In this document: piece by piece, positions 1-9,475 of the stretch
How the letters are laid out: every line of letters starts with the position of its first letter
Numbering within the stretch: position 1 is the stretch's first letter
DNA from: Dryocola sp031988645
Lineage (GTDB): Bacteria; Pseudomonadota; Gammaproteobacteria; Enterobacterales; Enterobacteriaceae
Assembly: GCF_051307045.1 (NCBI RefSeq)
Contig: NZ_CP150452.1
Span: 2,852,001 to 2,916,000, forward strand
Direction of reading: 5' to 3'
Length of the DNA stretch: 64,000 nt
Program-made: the position numbers and the translations under genes
Notes under the pieces: generated by a model
Seen by the model: the letters and a program-made list of their open reading frames with translations, nothing else
Databases searched by the model: none
Told to the model about the DNA's origin: nothing

Positions 1-225
1 CTGTTTGGAGACAACGCGTTAACCTGCGTCGAAGCGGGCGTAATGGCGCCGCTGGTGGGCGTCATTGGCTCGCTGCAGGCGATGGAAGCCATCAAGCTGC
101 TGGCGAATTACGGCAAGCCTGCGGCCGGGAAAATCGTTATGTACGATGCCATGACCTGCCAGTTCCGCGAGATGAAGCTGCAGCGTTTTGCCCGCTGCGA
201 AGTGTGCGGAGCTCACTCATCGTAA
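1..225 (+). CDS. moeB: Molybdopterin-synthase adenylyltransferase MoeB, 3' end only
   Basis: The window opens inside this gene. The visible 74 codons read LFGDNALTCVEAGV and continue to a CEVCG motif just before the stop, which matches the C-terminal part of MoeB. MoeB adenylates the C-terminal glycine of MoaD so that sulfur can be loaded for molybdopterin synthesis in the cytoplasm. The CEVCG cysteines are the second pair of the structural zinc site known in this family. The stop at 223-225 overlaps by 13 bp the 3' end of the convergent LacI-type gene. The 5' part with the nucleotide-binding site lies outside the window. Confidence 0.95.
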   Translation: MFGDNALTCVEAGVMAPLVGVIGSLQAMEAIKLLANYGKPAAGKIVMYDAMTCQFREMKLQRFARCEVCGAHSS

Positions 226-1286
226 AGCCCGTCGCTTTTCACCGCCGTATGGCTCTTGTTATGGCGTATACGGCGCACGGATTCCCGCACCGCCAGCGAG
301 CCGTTTAGCAGCAGATTCCCCACCGGCGCGTCAGGGCGAATAAGCCGTTGCTGAAGAAGATGCACGGCTTCCTCACCCAGCTCGTCGCGCGGCACATGCA
401 GCGAGGTAAGGGGCACGTCGTGAATGGCCGCAAGGTTAAATCCGTCGATGCTCATTACCGACATATCGTGCGGCACGCGTAAACCCGCCTTTTGCAGGGC
501 GCTGACCGCGCCGGCGGCCATAAAATCTCCGCCCGCCAGCAGCGCCGTCGGCAACCTGTGCCGCGGCGTGTTCGCCAGAAAATCATCGATAATCCTTTCG
601 CTTTCTTTGGCGCTGAAGCTTTGCGCGGTAATCAAGTGCTGACCCTCGTCAAACTGAAGGTTGTGCTCTTCCCAGGCATCGCGAATGCCGGCCAGGCGCA
701 GCTCCATAGTGTAGCGGCGCAGGCAAAGTAAATTAACGACGTGTTTATGCCCCTGCTCAAACAGATAGCCGGCGGCGAACTCACCTATTAGCTGGTGATC
801 CGGCGCCACGCCCGGCAGGCGCATTTTGCGATCGCGACAGTTGATCAGCACGCAGGGTTTGGCGAGATCCGCCGCCAGGTTGTGAATATGCGGATCGTCG
901 ATGCCCAACAGGATCGCCGCCTCCGTTTCCGCTTCGTTCATCTTGCTCAAAAACAGGTTGGCGTCGCTGTCGTGTTCTTCGAGGGCGCAGTAGCGCAGCC
1001 GCACCTCATGTGGCGCCAGCGCCTTGCTGATGCCCTGAATCACGCGGTAATAGAAGACGTCCAGCCGCTCTTCAAACGCCCGCTGCGGCGCAAACACCAC
1101 CAGGCTGTTTAGCAGCAGTCTCCCCGCCGCGATGCCTTTGAGCACGCCGTTTTGCCGTGCGCAGCTTAATACCTGCTGCCTGGCCGCCTCGCTGGTGTTG
1201 GCTTTGCCCGCCAGCACGCGGGAAACGGTGCTGATGGAAAGCCCGGTCTGCGCCGCTATTTCGGCAATTTTTAGCTTTTTGCTCAT
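213..1286 (-). CDS. LacI/GalR-family transcriptional regulator of the adjacent sugar module
   Basis: A 357-residue protein with a LacI-type helix-turn-helix at the N-terminus (residues about 4-50, containing TGLSISTVSRVLAG) followed by a periplasmic-binding-protein-like effector domain. I chose the ATG at 1284-1286 because it places MSKKLKIAEIA directly before the helix-turn-helix. An upstream ATG at 1311-1313 would add nine residues but lies in a candidate operator. The gene is divergent from the transporter and GH31 genes, so it probably controls them in response to the sugar they handle. The effector is not identifiable from sequence. Confidence 0.88.
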   Translation of the reverse strand: MSKKLKIAEIAAQTGLSISTVSRVLAGKANTSEAARQQVLSCARQNGVLKGIAAGRLLLNSLVVFAPQRAFEERLDVFYYRVIQGISKALAPHEVRLRYCALEEHDSDANLFLSKMNEAETEAAILLGIDDPHIHNLAADLAKPCVLINCRDRKMRLPGVAPDHQLIGEFAAGYLFEQGHKHVVNLLCLRRYTMELRLAGIRDAWEEHNLQFDEGQHLITAQSFSAKESERIIDDFLANTPRHRLPTALLAGGDFMAAGAVSALQKAGLRVPHDMSVMSIDGFNLAAIHDVPLTSLHVPRDELGEEAVHLLQQRLIRPDAPVGNLLLNGSLAVRESVRRIRHNKSHTAVKSDGLYDE

Positions 1287-1312
1287 TTTGTGATCTACGC
1301 CCACTTTGCCCA

Positions 1313-1326
1313 TGAAAAAATTTTCA
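1313..1326. promoter_or_regulatory. Candidate LacI-type operator in the divergent intergenic region
   Basis: TGAAAA-AA-TTTTCA forms two perfect 6-bp arms, resembling LacI-family operators in outline but with an AA centre in place of the usual CG. It lies just upstream of the regulator start. The rest of the 296-bp gap (1287-1582) is AT-rich. It contains a second imperfect inverted repeat (arms near 1355-1374 and 1390-1403, sharing ACAATTTT and CATAAG) and no gene. Confidence 0.35.
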
Positions 1327-1582
1327 CAGCCATGCTTATCGCCATTTTACTGACAATTTTTCTTCTCATAAGCCTTATTCCGCACGCTTATGAAAATTGT
1401 TGCATCAAATCTGCTGTCGGCACTTTTATAACTGTTTTAGGCTCAATTTATCGAACAGCTTTTCGCGATTCGATAACGAAATATCTCAATAAAACAATAT
1501 TAATCAAACAGTTATTAAAATCAATCCGGCCAGAAGGCTGTTATACCAATTCCGACTGACCCTCTGCTACGTGGAGAACGAC

Positions 1583-2884
1583 ATGAGCCATGGCATACAA
1601 CAGGATGCAACGGCGGTAAAAACCAGACGCACCATCCGTAATTTACGCTGGTGGGTGCTGGTGCTGTTTTTACTCGGCGTTACCGTTAACTACATCACTC
1701 GCAATTCGCTGGGCATTCTTGCCCCTGAACTGAAAACCTCTCTTGGCATCACGACCGAACAGTATTCCTGGATAGTCGGCGCCTTCCAGCTGGCCTACAC
1801 CCTCTTCCAGCCCCTTTGCGGCTGGCTGATTGACGTGATTGGCCTCAAGCTCGGCTTTCTGCTTTGCGCCGGCGTCTGGGCGGTGGTTTGTATGCTGCAC
1901 GCCGGCGCCGGTAGCTGGCTGCAGCTGGCGATTCTGCGCTTCTTTATGGGCGGCGCGGAGGCGGCGGCAACGCCTGCCAACGCCAAAACCATCGGCGAAT
2001 GGTTTCCGAAAAAGGAGCGTCCCATCGCCGCGGGCTGGGCGGGCGTCGGCTTCTCCATCGGCGCGATGCTTGCGCCGCCGATTATTTATTTCGCCCACGC
2101 CTCTTTCGGCTGGCAGGGCGCGTTTATGTTTACCGGCGTGCTGGCGGTGCTGTGGGTGGCGCTGTGGTGGCTGTTCTACCATAACCCCGAACAGCACCCG
2201 AACCTGAGCCAGGAAGAGCTGGCCTTCATCAGGCAGGATAATGAACCGCCGGCCGTGAAGTTACCTTTCTTTACCGCGTTGAAAACCGTCTCCAGGAACA
2301 AACGTTTTTACGGTATCGCCATCCCGGCGTTTATGGCCGAGCCGGCCTGGGCGGTGCTGAGCTTCTGGGTGCCGCTGTATCTGGCAAGCGAACGCGGTAT
2401 GGACTTGAAACAGATTGCGATGTTCGCCTGGCTGCCGTTCCTTGCCGCCGACCTCGGCAGCGTGGCGAGCGGCTATCTGACAAAGGTTTATACCCGCTGG
2501 TTTGGCTGCTCGCGGACGAACTCCATCGTGGCCAGCTCCGTGACCGGCGCCTTTCTGATGCTCTCCCTTGCGCTGGTGGCGATAACCAGAGATCCCTACG
2601 TCACCATCGCGCTGATTTCGGTGGGCGGCTTCGGGCACCAGATAATTTCCTGCATGCTAAGCGCCCTTGTCGTGGACTCCTTTGACCGGGGCCAGATGGC
2701 CACCGTCAACGGTATGCGCGGCTCCGCGGCCTGGATTGCAAGCTTCCTGTTTTCGCTGCTGATTGGCGTCACCGCCGACAAAATCGGCTACAACCCGCTG
2801 TTTATCGCCATGGGTTTCTTTGACCTGATTGGCGCCGTATTCCTGGTTTCTTTTATTGCTGAACGCCGCGCCGGGCGCGCCTGA
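1583..2884 (+). CDS. MFS transporter, anion:cation symporter (ACS, hexuronate-type) family
   Basis: A 433-residue inner-membrane protein with about 12 hydrophobic segments. The first loop region (NYITRNSLGILAPEL, then YSWIVGAFQLAYTLFQPLCG) is typical of the ACS group that includes ExuT, GudP and DgoT. Start: ATG at 1583 preceded by GGAG at 1573-1576; a GTG at 1571 is possible but has no better site. The GH31 gene follows after 12 bp, so the two are probably one transcript. The family imports hexuronates, aldonates and similar organic anions by proton symport. The actual substrate here is unknown, but the GH31 partner suggests a glycoside or a sugar released from one. Confidence 0.85.
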   Translation: MSHGIQQDATAVKTRRTIRNLRWWVLVLFLLGVTVNYITRNSLGILAPELKTSLGITTEQYSWIVGAFQLAYTLFQPLCGWLIDVIGLKLGFLLCAGVWAVVCMLHAGAGSWLQLAILRFFMGGAEAAATPANAKTIGEWFPKKERPIAAGWAGVGFSIGAMLAPPIIYFAHASFGWQGAFMFTGVLAVLWVALWWLFYHNPEQHPNLSQEELAFIRQDNEPPAVKLPFFTALKTVSRNKRFYGIAIPAFMAEPAWAVLSFWVPLYLASERGMDLKQIAMFAWLPFLAADLGSVASGYLTKVYTRWFGCSRTNSIVASSVTGAFLMLSLALVAITRDPYVTIALISVGGFGHQIISCMLSALVVDSFDRGQMATVNGMRGSAAWIASFLFSLLIGVTADKIGYNPLFIAMGFFDLIGAVFLVSFIAERRAGRA

Positions 2885-2896
2885 TATGGATGGTAG

Positions 2897-5264
2897 ATGA
2901 TGAAAACCCTGAAGAACTGGACGCTGTTGAATTGCGATGCGCATCACGTTGAATTAAACGTGGACGACAAGCATCGACTCTGTTTATACGTGCTGGAACA
3001 AGGAATGTTCCGCGTTTTGCTTAAGCGCGAGAACAGGCTGGCCCTGAACCGTACCTGGAGCATCGCGCCGCTTAACGATGTGCCCTGGGAAGGACGCGCC
3101 CGTGAAAGCCTGGAAGGCTTTGCGCTACCGGGCTTCACGGTGGAGGAGCAAGAAGACACGCTGCGCATCAGCGCCGATAAGCTTCGCGTCACCGTCCATC
3201 GGCCGCTGTGGCTGGAGTGGGAGTACAAAAACGACGGCGGCGAGTGGCGGCTGCTGGCAAGCGATCGCCCGACCAGCGCCTATCTGCTGAACGCGCACGG
3301 CGACGGCGTGGCGCACTACCAGCGCCGGTATAAAGAAGAAAGCTATTACGGGCTGGGCGAAAAAGCCGGGCCGCTCGCCCGCACCGGTAAACGCTATGAA
3401 ATGCGTAATCTCGACGCGATGGGCTACAACGCGGAGTCCACCGACCCGCTGTATAAGCACATTCCGTTTACCATTACTAAGCGCCCGGACGTCAGCTTCG
3501 GCATGTTTTACGACAACCTCAGCAGCTGCTGGCTGGATTTAGGCAACGAGATCGACAACTATCATCTGCCCTACCGCCGCTGGCAGGCGGAATCCGGCGA
3601 CATCGACTACTACCTGTTCCTCGGACCGAAAGTGCTGGACGTCACCAAAGCCTTTGTTCGCCTGACCGGCAAAACGCTGTTCGGCCCGAAATGGAGCCTC
3701 GGCTACAGCGGCTCAACCATGCATTACACCGACGCGCCGGACGCGCAGCAGCAGCTGATGAACTTTATCAGCCTGTGCGATAAACACGCGATTGCCTGCG
3801 ATTCATTCCAGCTGTCATCGGGCTATACCTCCATCAACAACAAGCGCTACGTCTTTAACTGGAACCACGACAAGGTGCCGCAGCCGAAGGTGATGAGCCA
3901 GGCGTTCCACGATGCCGGCATTAAGCTTGCGGCGAACATTAAGCCTTGTCTGCTACACGATCATCCCCGCTATGCGGAAGTGGCGGAGCGCGGGCTGTTT
4001 ATTAAGGATTCAGAACGCGACGGACCGGAGCGCTCAAGCTTCTGGGACGACGAAGGTTCGCACCTGGATTTCACCAATCCGGAAACGGTGGCGTGGTGGC
4101 AAAACGGCGTCACTACCCAGCTGCTGGAAATGGGCATTGATTCAACGTGGAACGACAATAACGAATTTGAGATATGGGACGGCGAAGCCCGCTGCCACGG
4201 CTTTGGTGAAGAGATCGCCATTAAGAATATCCGCCCGGTTATGCCGCTGCTGATGATGCGTGCCTCGCTTGAAGCGCAGCAGAGTTTCGCGCCCGGGAAA
4301 AGGCCCTATCTGATTTCACGCTCCGGCTGCGCCGGAATGCAGCGCTACGTGCAAACCTGGAGCGGGGATAATCGCACCAGCTGGAATACGCTGCGCTACA
4401 ACACCCGCATGGGCCTGGGAATGAGCCTGTCCGGGCCTGTACAACGTGGGGCACGACGTGGGCGGCTTTTCCGGCGATAAACCGGATGCGGAGCTGTTTG
4501 TGCGCTGGGTGCAAAACGGCGTGATGCACCCGCGCTTTACCATCCACTCGTGGAATGACGACCAGACGGTGAACGAGCCGTGGATGTACCCGGCCATCAC
4601 CCCGGCAATTCGCAGCGCCATTGAAACGCGCTATCGCCTGCTGCCCTATTTTTACACGCTGCTGTGGCAGGCGCATGCGGACGACGAGCCGATGCTGCGC
4701 CCGACGTTCCTCGACCACGAGCACGACGCGAAGACCTTCGAAGAGTGCGACGATTTTATGCTGGGCCGCGATTTACTGGTGGCAAGCGTCGTGGAGCCCG
4801 GGCAGCGCCAGCGTGAAGTGTGGCTGCCGGCAAACGGTGAAGGCTGGTATGACTACTACACCGGCCGGTGGTACGGCGGCGGGCAGCATATCGTCGTGGA
4901 CGCGCCGCTGGAGCATCTGCCGCTGCTGGTGCGCGCCGGCGCCGCCCTGCCGCATTCCGCACGCGTCGCGCACGTGGACAACAGAGCGGATGATGTACGC
5001 GAGCTGAAGATTTATCCGCTGCGCGGAACGGGCGTTACAAGCGGAAGCCTGTTTGAAGACGACGGCGAATCCTGGGGCTACCGGCAGGGCTACGCGCTGT
5101 GGCTGGACTGGGAGATTCGCTGCAGCGCGCAGGAAATTCATATCACCTTTAAGCGTAAAGGCGACTATCAGCCGGCGTGGAAACAGCTGAAGCTGACGCT
5201 GCCTGCGGGCGAAAAACGTCGTTTGCTGGTGGAAGGCGTCGGGCAGGATTACTGGATGTTGTAA
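2897..5264 (+). CDS. Glycoside hydrolase family 31 enzyme (frameshifted at 4433-4437)
   Basis: Read through the lesion this is a 788-residue GH31 protein. The catalytic nucleophile is probably Asp420 in GIDSTWNDNNE, and the general acid/base Asp491 in WSGDNRTSW. A galactose-mutarotase-like N-terminal domain and the (beta/alpha)8 core are both present. GH31 enzymes are retaining alpha-glycosidases (alpha-glucosidase, alpha-xylosidase, alpha-1,3-glucosidase and others). The WNDNNE signature differs from the common WNDMNE, so the substrate is left open. No signal peptide is seen, so it should act on imported sugar in the cytoplasm. The reading frame is broken after MGLGMSLSG, where CCGGGCCTG should read CCGGCCTG; removing one G restores LYNVGHDVGGF. 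Confidence 0.85.
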
Positions 5265-5270
5265 TAATCA

Positions 5271-5303
5271 GGCGGTGGATGGCGCATGCGCTTATCCACC
5301 CTA
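5271..5303. repeat. REP-like palindromic repeat, copy 1
   Basis: GGTGGATGGCGCATGCGCTT followed by ATCCACC forms a hairpin just after the GH31 stop codon. Three further copies with the same arms and a GGCGC...GCTT core occur at 12599-12629, 33691-33717 and 59295-59322, all between genes. This is the usual behaviour of enterobacterial REP/PU elements. The remainder of the gap up to 5526 shows no gene. Confidence 0.7.
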
Positions 5304-5526
5304 CTAATCTGTACCGACAACGTCATCTCCGCAATCAGCTCAGTCAATTCGGCGAGAAGAAACCGCAGCGTTTTTTCAGTGCAGGCGTGCGGACCTCACC
5401 CATAGGAGACGGTCAAAATTCTGAATCCGAGCCGGGAGGCTGTACAATATTTCCACCGCGGCCCGCCAAGGCGTATTATTCCGTTATCGTGACCATGGAG
5501 GTCGATAATACAAGGAAAGTACTACA

Positions 5527-6018
5527 ATGGCTGCACTACAATTCCCCTGCATTATATTCAAATCCGCATTGAAAGATCATATTCTTAATGGCAGAACAAA
5601 AAATAGTACGCAGTTACGAATAAAAAACACGCTTAAAGGATATATCAGCTGGAAAATTAATATCTCTCCGACAGAAAAGAAGGATGAATTTCGCAAAGCC
5701 ATAAATTTTGCAAAGCTCCCAAAATTCGACAGGTCTCAGGATAGCTTTAACGGTATGGGCATTACCGTACATGACGCTTGGGCCACGCATATTACAATTA
5801 AACCCTTTCAGATCGATAATGCTCGCTACCGGGCGGTGGTGCATTACAAAGTACAGGATCACTTTGGCCTCGACGATAACGATATTCTAAAAGCCAAATT
5901 CAACCAGTTCCGTTTATTCCGCATCTGGTTTGTGCTCCAGCGATACAATCAGTTTGGTTTTAAGCCTTTTATAACCAATATAGAAATTATCGGAGACCGC
6001 AATGAAAGTGGTAAATAA
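5527..6018 (+). CDS. DUF3289-family protein, apparently shortened
   Basis: A 163-residue protein. The C-terminal two thirds (LPKFDR, GITVHDAWATHITI, VQDHFGLDDNDI, FRIWFVLQRYNQFGFKPFITN) match my recollection of enterobacterial DUF3289 proteins. The start (MAALQFPCIIF) also looks like the family N-terminus. Family members are usually around 270-290 residues, so roughly 110 residues seem to be missing in frame between residue 13 and the ALKDHIL segment. An RBS (AAGGAAAG) lies at about 5512. The function of DUF3289 is unknown. The gene is AT-richer than its neighbours and overlaps the DUF943 gene by 17 bp, which suggests an acquired two-gene unit. Confidence 0.7.
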   Translation: MAALQFPCIIFKSALKDHILNGRTKNSTQLRIKNTLKGYISWKINISPTEKKDEFRKAINFAKLPKFDRSQDSFNGMGITVHDAWATHITIKPFQIDNARYRAVVHYKVQDHFGLDDNDILKAKFNQFRLFRIWFVLQRYNQFGFKPFITNIEIIGDRNESGK

Positions 6019-6466
6019 AAAATACATTCTGCTTCTGATATTGACCGGCTGTATCCTGTGCGGTTATTCTTTGTGGTTATTGCTACGTCCGATAGAAATT
6101 ATCGCTGTACACAAAAATGGCAGCCACAGCTATGTTCTGGTGAAACATTTCCCTTTTACGGATAACGGGAAAATAAGCTGGTGGCTGAAAAATAAAGATA
6201 GCCTAAAAAACCAGTATGATATCCTCAATCCCGCACCTTATGGGAGTTTCACCGTGGTTTTTTGGGATTTCGGTGGAGGCTATAAAGAACAGGGGAAATA
6301 TGACCGACTCTGTTTTGATGATATGAACCCCCCGATAAATTGTATAGAAAAGAATAAGATTTTTTCTGTCAGCAACAGCAAAAATATGGGACTAACTTTT
6401 ATCACTAATAACAAAATATATCGCATGAAGAAAAATGGTGAAATGGTAAAAACAAAATATGAATAA
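6002..6466 (+). CDS. DUF943-family membrane-anchored protein
   Basis: A 154-residue protein with an N-terminal membrane segment (about residues 8-28, ILLLILTGCILCGYSLWLLL). The conserved DUF943 run follows: RPIEIIAVHKNGSHSYVLVKHFPFTD spread over residues 28-55, WDFGGGYKEQGKYDRLCFDD, and a late NCIEKNKIFSV. The bulk should lie in the periplasm with an N-terminal anchor. The ATG is inside the preceding DUF3289 gene, implying translational coupling. DUF943 genes often occur in clusters in Enterobacterales, but their role is not known. Local AT content is higher than in the flanking core genes. Confidence 0.8.
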   Translation: MKVVNKKYILLLILTGCILCGYSLWLLLRPIEIIAVHKNGSHSYVLVKHFPFTDNGKISWWLKNKDSLKNQYDILNPAPYGSFTVVFWDFGGGYKEQGKYDRLCFDDMNPPINCIEKNKIFSVSNSKNMGLTFITNNKIYRMKKNGEMVKTKYE

Positions 6467-6554
6467 AATTTCGAGGCATAACAGCCATAAGAAAATTATG
6501 CTTACGCCCGCTATAAGGTCATGGCTATGCGATTATATCGATGGGAAGAAAAAT

Positions 6555-6608
6555 AACGCCTTACCGCCCGCCTGCCCTGTTATTCAGGCAGGCGGCGCAC
6601 AAGGCGTT
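6555..6608. repeat. Nested inverted repeat between DUF943 and ybiT
   Basis: Outer arms AACGCCTT (6555-6562) and AAGGCGTT (6601-6608) enclose an inner hairpin, CCGCCTGCCCTG/CAGGCAGGCGG, with a TTATT loop. No clear T-run follows on either side, so it is not a classic terminator. It lies between convergent genes (DUF943 on +, ybiT on -) and may end transcription or be another REP-like element. Confidence 0.5.
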
Positions 6609-6679
6609 GTTGAGATCTGAACCGAAGCGCTGGATTTAAGCTGGCGAACAGCCTTTACAGCGCTACGGCAGATTTTTTG

Positions 6680-8276
6680 TTAACCGTCAATTCCTTTACT
6701 GCGCAGGTAATCTTCATACCCACCGGTAAAGTCGATAACGCGTTCCGGGGTAATCTCAATCACGCGCGTTGCCAGCGAGCTGACAAATTCGCGGTCGTGG
6801 GAAACGAAGATCAGCGTGCCCGGATACATTTCCAGCGCCATGTTCAGCGATTCGATGGATTCCATATCCAGGTGGTTGGTGGGCTCATCCATCACCAGCA
6901 CGTTAGGGCGTTCCATCATCAGCTTGCCAAACAGCATGCGGCCTTTTTCACCACCGGAAAGTACCTTAGCAGGCTTTTTGATATCGTCCTGGCTAAACAG
7001 CAGGCGGCCAAGGATGCTGCGCACCGCCTGCTCGTCGTCGCCTTCCTGCTTCCACTGGCTCATCCAGTCGAAGACGGTGAGATCGTTTTCGAATTCATAT
7101 TCATGATCCTGCGCGTAGTAGCCAATCTGCGCATTTTCGGACCATTTCACGCTGCCCGCGTCCGCTTCCAGCTCGCCCACCAGGGTTTTCAGGAAGGTGG
7201 ATTTACCCACGCCGTTGGTGCCCAGCACCGCGAGTTTTTCCCCCACTTCCAGCAGCAGGTTAACGCCTTTAAACAGCGGACCTTCCTCAAAGCCTTTGGT
7301 CAGCGCTTCTACTTCCAGCGCGTTACGGAACAGCTTCTTGTCCTGCTCGAAACGGATAAACGGGTTCTGACGGCTGGAGGCTTTAACCTCGTCGAGCTTG
7401 ATTTTATCAATCTGACGGGCGCGGGAGGTGGCCCTGACGCGATTTAGAGGCGTTGGCGCTAAAGCGGCTCACGAAGGACTGCAGATCGGCAATCTGCGCT
7501 TTTTTCTTCGCGTTGTCCGCCAGCAGGCGTTCACGCGCCTGGGTTGCCGCCGTCATGTATTCGTCGTAGTTGCCCGGATAAACGCGCAGTTCGCCGTAGT
7601 CCAGGTCCGCCATGTGGGTGCAAACCATGTTCAGGAAGTGACGGTCGTGCGAAATGATGATCATCGTGCTGTTGCGCTCGTTGAGCACGGTTTCCAGCCA
7701 GCGGATGGTGTCGATGTCGAGGTTGTTCGTCGGTTCATCGAGCAGCAGGATGTCCGGATTGGAGAACAGCGCCTGCGCCAGCAGCACGCGCAGCTTCCAG
7801 CCGGGCGCAACTTCGCTCATCGGGCCGTAATGCTGCTCTACGGGAATGCCTACGCCCAGCAGCAGTTCGCCCGCGCGCGCTTCCGCGGTGTAGCCGTCCA
7901 TCTCGCCGTATTTGGTTTCGAGATCGGCGACCTTATAGCCGTCTTCTTCGCTCATCTCCGGCTGCGCGTAAATGCGGTCGCGCTCTTCCTTTACTTCCCA
8001 GAGTTCAGCATGGCCCATGATTACCGTGTCGAGCACGGTGAATTTTTCAAAGGCGAACTGATCCTGACGCAGCTTACCGATGCGTTCGTTCGGATCGAGA
8101 GAAACGTTGCCCAGGGTCGGGTCTAAATCACCGCCCAGGATCTTCATAAAGGTGGACTTACCGCTACCGTTAGCGCCAATCAGGCCGTAGCGATTGCCGC
8201 CGCCAAATTTGACGGAGATGTTTTCAAACAGCGGCTTACTGCCGAACTGCATAGTGACGTTACTGGAAACTAGCAC
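6680..8276 (-). CDS. ybiT: ABC-F family ATPase YbiT (frameshifted at 7430-7434)
   Basis: Across the lesion this gives a 531-residue protein, against 530 in E. coli. It has two ABC domains, with Walker A GANGSGKS in the first and GTNGVGKS in the second, two LSGGE/APGWK-type signatures, and LLDEPTNNLD and VMDEPTNHLD Walker B motifs. There are no membrane segments. ABC-F proteins act on the ribosome, where the linker reaches the tRNA sites. The start is a GTG at 8274-8276 (reading VLVSSNVTMQFG) with an AGGA site upstream; a longer frame to 8462 has no family support. On the coding strand CAGGGCCACC should read CAGGCCACC, which restores SKSRQATSRARQIDK. Confidence 0.95.
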
Positions 8277-8416
8277 AGAGATGTCCTGATAAAAGAAGTA
8301 ATGTAATTTGTGATATCGGGCACAGTATGCCATAAGTGCGTTTACGGATCGCGCTGCTTGTGCGCCGTCTATAATGTAATCGCTGTGAAAAAAATGTGAT
8401 TTAATCCACATCTGAT

Positions 8417-8445
8417 TTCCCAGACTGGGGGAATGCACATATAAT
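8417..8445 (+). promoter_or_regulatory. Predicted ldtB promoter
   Basis: A perfect TATAAT -10 hexamer (8440-8445) lies 17 bp after TTCCCA (8417-8422), a 4/6 match to the -35 consensus. It is about 65 bp upstream of the ldtB start in the divergent ybiT/ldtB gap. Confidence 0.5.
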
Positions 8446-8509
8446 GCGCGGCTGAACCTCATCTGATTTTCAACTAACTAGCCTGTGTGGCCAAAATACT
8501 TCGCACAAC

Positions 8510-9431
8510 ATGAATATAAAATTACGCTCGATTTTACTGGCATTTGTGGCTGTTGTGTCTGTTTGCAAAACAGCTTCCGCCGTGACCTATCCTCTGCCAA
8601 CCGACGGCAGCCGCCTGATTGGTCAGAACCAGGTTATCACCATTCCTGAAGGCAGCACCGCGCCGCTGGAAGAGTTTGCTGCGCGTTACCAGATGGGGCT
8701 TTCCAACATGCTGGAAGCCAACCCTGGCGTGGATCCTTATCTGCCAAAGCCCGGTACTATCCTGAACATTCCTCAGCAGCTTATCCTGCCGGACACCGTT
8801 CATGAAGGCATCGTTATCAACAGCGCCGAGATGCGTCTGTACTATTACCCGAAAGACACCAATACCGTTATCGTGCTGCCAATTGGTATCGGCCAGCTGG
8901 GCAAAGACACGCCGATCAACTGGACGACTAAAGTAGAACGTAAGAAAGCCGGCCCAACCTGGACGCCGACGGCCAAAATGCACGCGGAATACGCGGCCGC
9001 CGGCACTCCGCTGCCGGCCGTTGTGCCAGCCGGTCCGGACAACCCAATGGGCCTGTACGCGCTCTATATTGGCCGCCTGTATGCGATCCACGGCACCAAC
9101 GCCAACTTCGGTATCGGCCCTGCGCGTAAGCCACGGCTGCGTGCGCCTGCGTAACGAAGACATCAAGTTCCTGTTCGAAAACGTGCCGGTCGGTACTCGC
9201 GTACAGTTTATTGATGAGCCGGTGAAAGCGACCGTAGAGCCAGACGGCACGCGCTACATTGAAGTGCATAACCCGCTGTCTACTACCGAAGCGCAGTTCA
9301 ACTCTGATGAAATCGTGCCAATCACCCTGAAAAGCAACGTGACGGCGATTACCGCTCAACCGGACGTTGATACCAACGTTGTGGACCAGGCGATTCAGAG
9401 CCGTTCCGGTATGCCGGTTCGCCTGAACTAA
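8510..9431 (+). CDS. ldtB: L,D-transpeptidase LdtB (YbiS), frameshifted at 9116-9120
   Basis: Restored length is 306 residues, the same as E. coli LdtB. A signal peptide (about residues 1-24, ending SAV) is followed by a LysM-like segment (ITIPEGSTAPLEEFAARYQ) and the YkuD catalytic domain, ending in IHGTN...SHGCVRLRNED with the active-site cysteine. It attaches Braun lipoprotein to peptidoglycan diaminopimelate in the periplasm. The frame breaks just before the catalytic motif: ATCGGCCCTGCGC should read ATCGGCCTGCGC, giving FGIGLRVSHGCVRL. As deposited, the enzyme would lack its active-site cysteine, so the correction matters for annotation. Confidence 0.95.
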
Positions 9432-9450
9432 AGCTCCCTTTCCGCAATGA

Positions 9451-9475
9451 GGCGACCTTCGGGTCGCCTTTTTTT
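9451..9475 (+). terminator. Rho-independent terminator of ldtB
   Basis: GGCGACC-TTCG-GGTCGCC is a perfect 7-bp stem with a stable UUCG-type loop, followed by seven T residues, 20 bp after the ldtB stop. Confidence 0.92.

Noticed and set aside
1311..1313. Upstream ATG as the LacI-type regulator start
   Set aside because: It adds nine residues not typical before the helix-turn-helix and overlaps a candidate operator; the ATG at 1286 gives a normal family start.
5177..5572. 131-codon open frame across the GH31 end and REP-like repeat
   Set aside because: It overlaps the GH31 gene in another frame, runs through the palindromic repeat, and has no recognisable protein features.
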